Positions 63,384 through 64,000 of a stretch of 64,000 nucleotides of DNA are shown piece by piece; position 1 is the first letter of the stretch, and each line of letters opens with the position of its first letter. This DNA comes from Rhodopirellula baltica (GTDB lineage: Bacteria > Planctomycetota > Planctomycetia > Pirellulales > Pirellulaceae). The notes beneath the pieces were generated by a model. That model searched no databases and was not told the DNA's origin. It was given only the letters and a program-made list of their open reading frames with translations. The translations under genes were made by a program, and so were the position numbers. Location: NCBI GenBank assembly GCA_002901265.1, contig PPHI01000057.1, positions 124,001 to 188,000 of the forward strand. The letters run 5' to 3'.

Positions 63384-64000
63384 ATGTCACGAAAACAACG
63401 GACTCCAGCCGGGTTCACCCTGGTGGAGTTGCTGGTGGTCATTGCGATCATCGGTATTCTGGTGGGATTGCTTCTTCCCGCGGTCCAGGCGGCTCGGGAA
63501 GCAGCTCGACGAATGAGCTGCAGCAATAATTTCAAGCAGATCGGCTTGGCAATTCACAACTATCACTCTGCCTTCAAAAACATGCCGCTCGACGGCACCG
63601 GAACTTATAACTTTTCCGGAGCTCTCTATGACACGCCGAAAGCGACGCGTGGCGGCGGCGGTAACAGTTACAACCGACTCAGTTTCCTCGTTGGGATCAC
63701 GCCCTATATCGAACAGCAAGCGCTGTGGGACACGATCAGCAATACTTATGTAACCAACGATGACATGGTTTGGCAGGCAATGGGACCGTTGCCGACAACC
63801 ACGGTCGCGAAACTTGCCGCCTATCCATACGATCCCTGGGTAACTGATATTGCAACGTATCGCTGCCCTAGCGATCCGGGCAAAGGCCTTCCCAGCCTTG
63901 GGCGTACAAACTACGCCGCTTGCTGGGGCGACGCAAACCATGCGACTCGCGATGCGGAGTCCTACGTCAACCAGGCAGGACAGTCCAACGTGACTCACAT
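63384..64000 (+). CDS. DUF1559 prepilin-like protein (cut by window end)
   Basis: The 5' part of a second DUF1559 gene that runs off the window at 64000 with an open frame. From the ATG at 63384 (in-frame alternative at 63372), a short basic leader and [21 protein letters not shown] give the prepilin signature, and [17 protein letters not shown] and [18 protein letters not shown] follow as in the family. About 205 codons are visible; the conserved C-terminal half lies outside the window. Confidence 0.92.
   Translation, partial: MSRKQRTPAGFTLVELLVVIAIIGILVGLLLPAVQAAREAARRMSCSNNFKQIGLAIHNYHSAFKNMPLDGTGTYNFSGALYDTPKATRGGGGNSYNRLSFLVGITPYIEQQALWDTISNTYVTNDDMVWQAMGPLPTTTVAKLAAYPYDPWVTDIATYRCPSDPGKGLPSLGRTNYAACWGDANHATRDAESYVNQAGQSNVTH

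Overview
The window looks like chromosomal DNA of a planctomycete of the Rhodopirellula/Pirellulaceae type. The signs are planctomycete-enriched families: two DUF1559 prepilin-like proteins, a TIGR03067 protein, DUF1080 and ThuA proteins, a SASA-type esterase, an eight-haem CXXCH cytochrome, ECF sigma factors (one overlapping a Ser/Thr kinase gene), a kinase/tubulin-like fusion and a BRCT-MerR-TPR protein. GC content is moderate by eye, genes lie on both strands in short operons, and the intergenic regions carry families of hairpin repeats. This placement is inferred from gene content; no 16S gene or other species marker is present.

Layout. 1-4 kb: PpnP phosphorylase, a YdeI-like protein with a complete CDGSH iron-sulfur signature, an exported methyltransferase and an octahaem cytochrome. 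4.1-7.1 kb, minus strand: overlapping sulfotransferase, glycosyltransferase and deacetylase genes, probably making a sulfated glycan. 8.2-10.1 kb: an ammonium transporter fused to a chemoreceptor-type signalling segment. 10.3-17.9 kb: kelch protein, DUF1559 protein, a frameshifted lipoprotein gene, then a FecBCDE-type ferric-siderophore (or cobalamin/haem) ABC importer with an MFS transporter. 18-24.6 kb: a large double-VWA membrane protein, a cysteine-free Cu/Zn superoxide dismutase overlapping an ExoD gene, and an epimerase/VKOR/SPW operon. 24.8-33 kb: BRCT-MerR-TPR protein, NatA-like ATPase with NatB-CPBP permease, ThuA, SASA esterase, HDOD protein.

33.1-42.8 kb may be a signalling and surface region: an AAA ATPase and a kinase-tubulin-like fusion form one operon, divergent from an FHA-EAL protein, followed by an exported TPR protein and a cysteine-rich Wza-like polysaccharide export protein. 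42.8-50.3 kb holds metabolic genes: nitrilase, SthA transhydrogenase, DUF2235 hydrolase, M20 amidohydrolase, amine-oxidase-like flavoprotein and a CDP-paratose-epimerase-like enzyme.

50.3-53.4 kb is dominated by two blocks of repeats with strong hairpin potential, which flank a PilZ gene and a DUF1080 gene. 53.4-55.8 kb is an ECF sigma/kinase pair, followed by tRNA-Pro(CGG). Beyond it lies a decayed Old Yellow Enzyme gene and then an accessory-looking region: ECF sigma with C-terminal extension, SDR, TIGR03067 protein, hexapeptide acetyltransferase, alpha/beta hydrolase and a divergent AraC regulator. The window ends in a small lipoprotein and a DUF1559 gene cut by the window edge.
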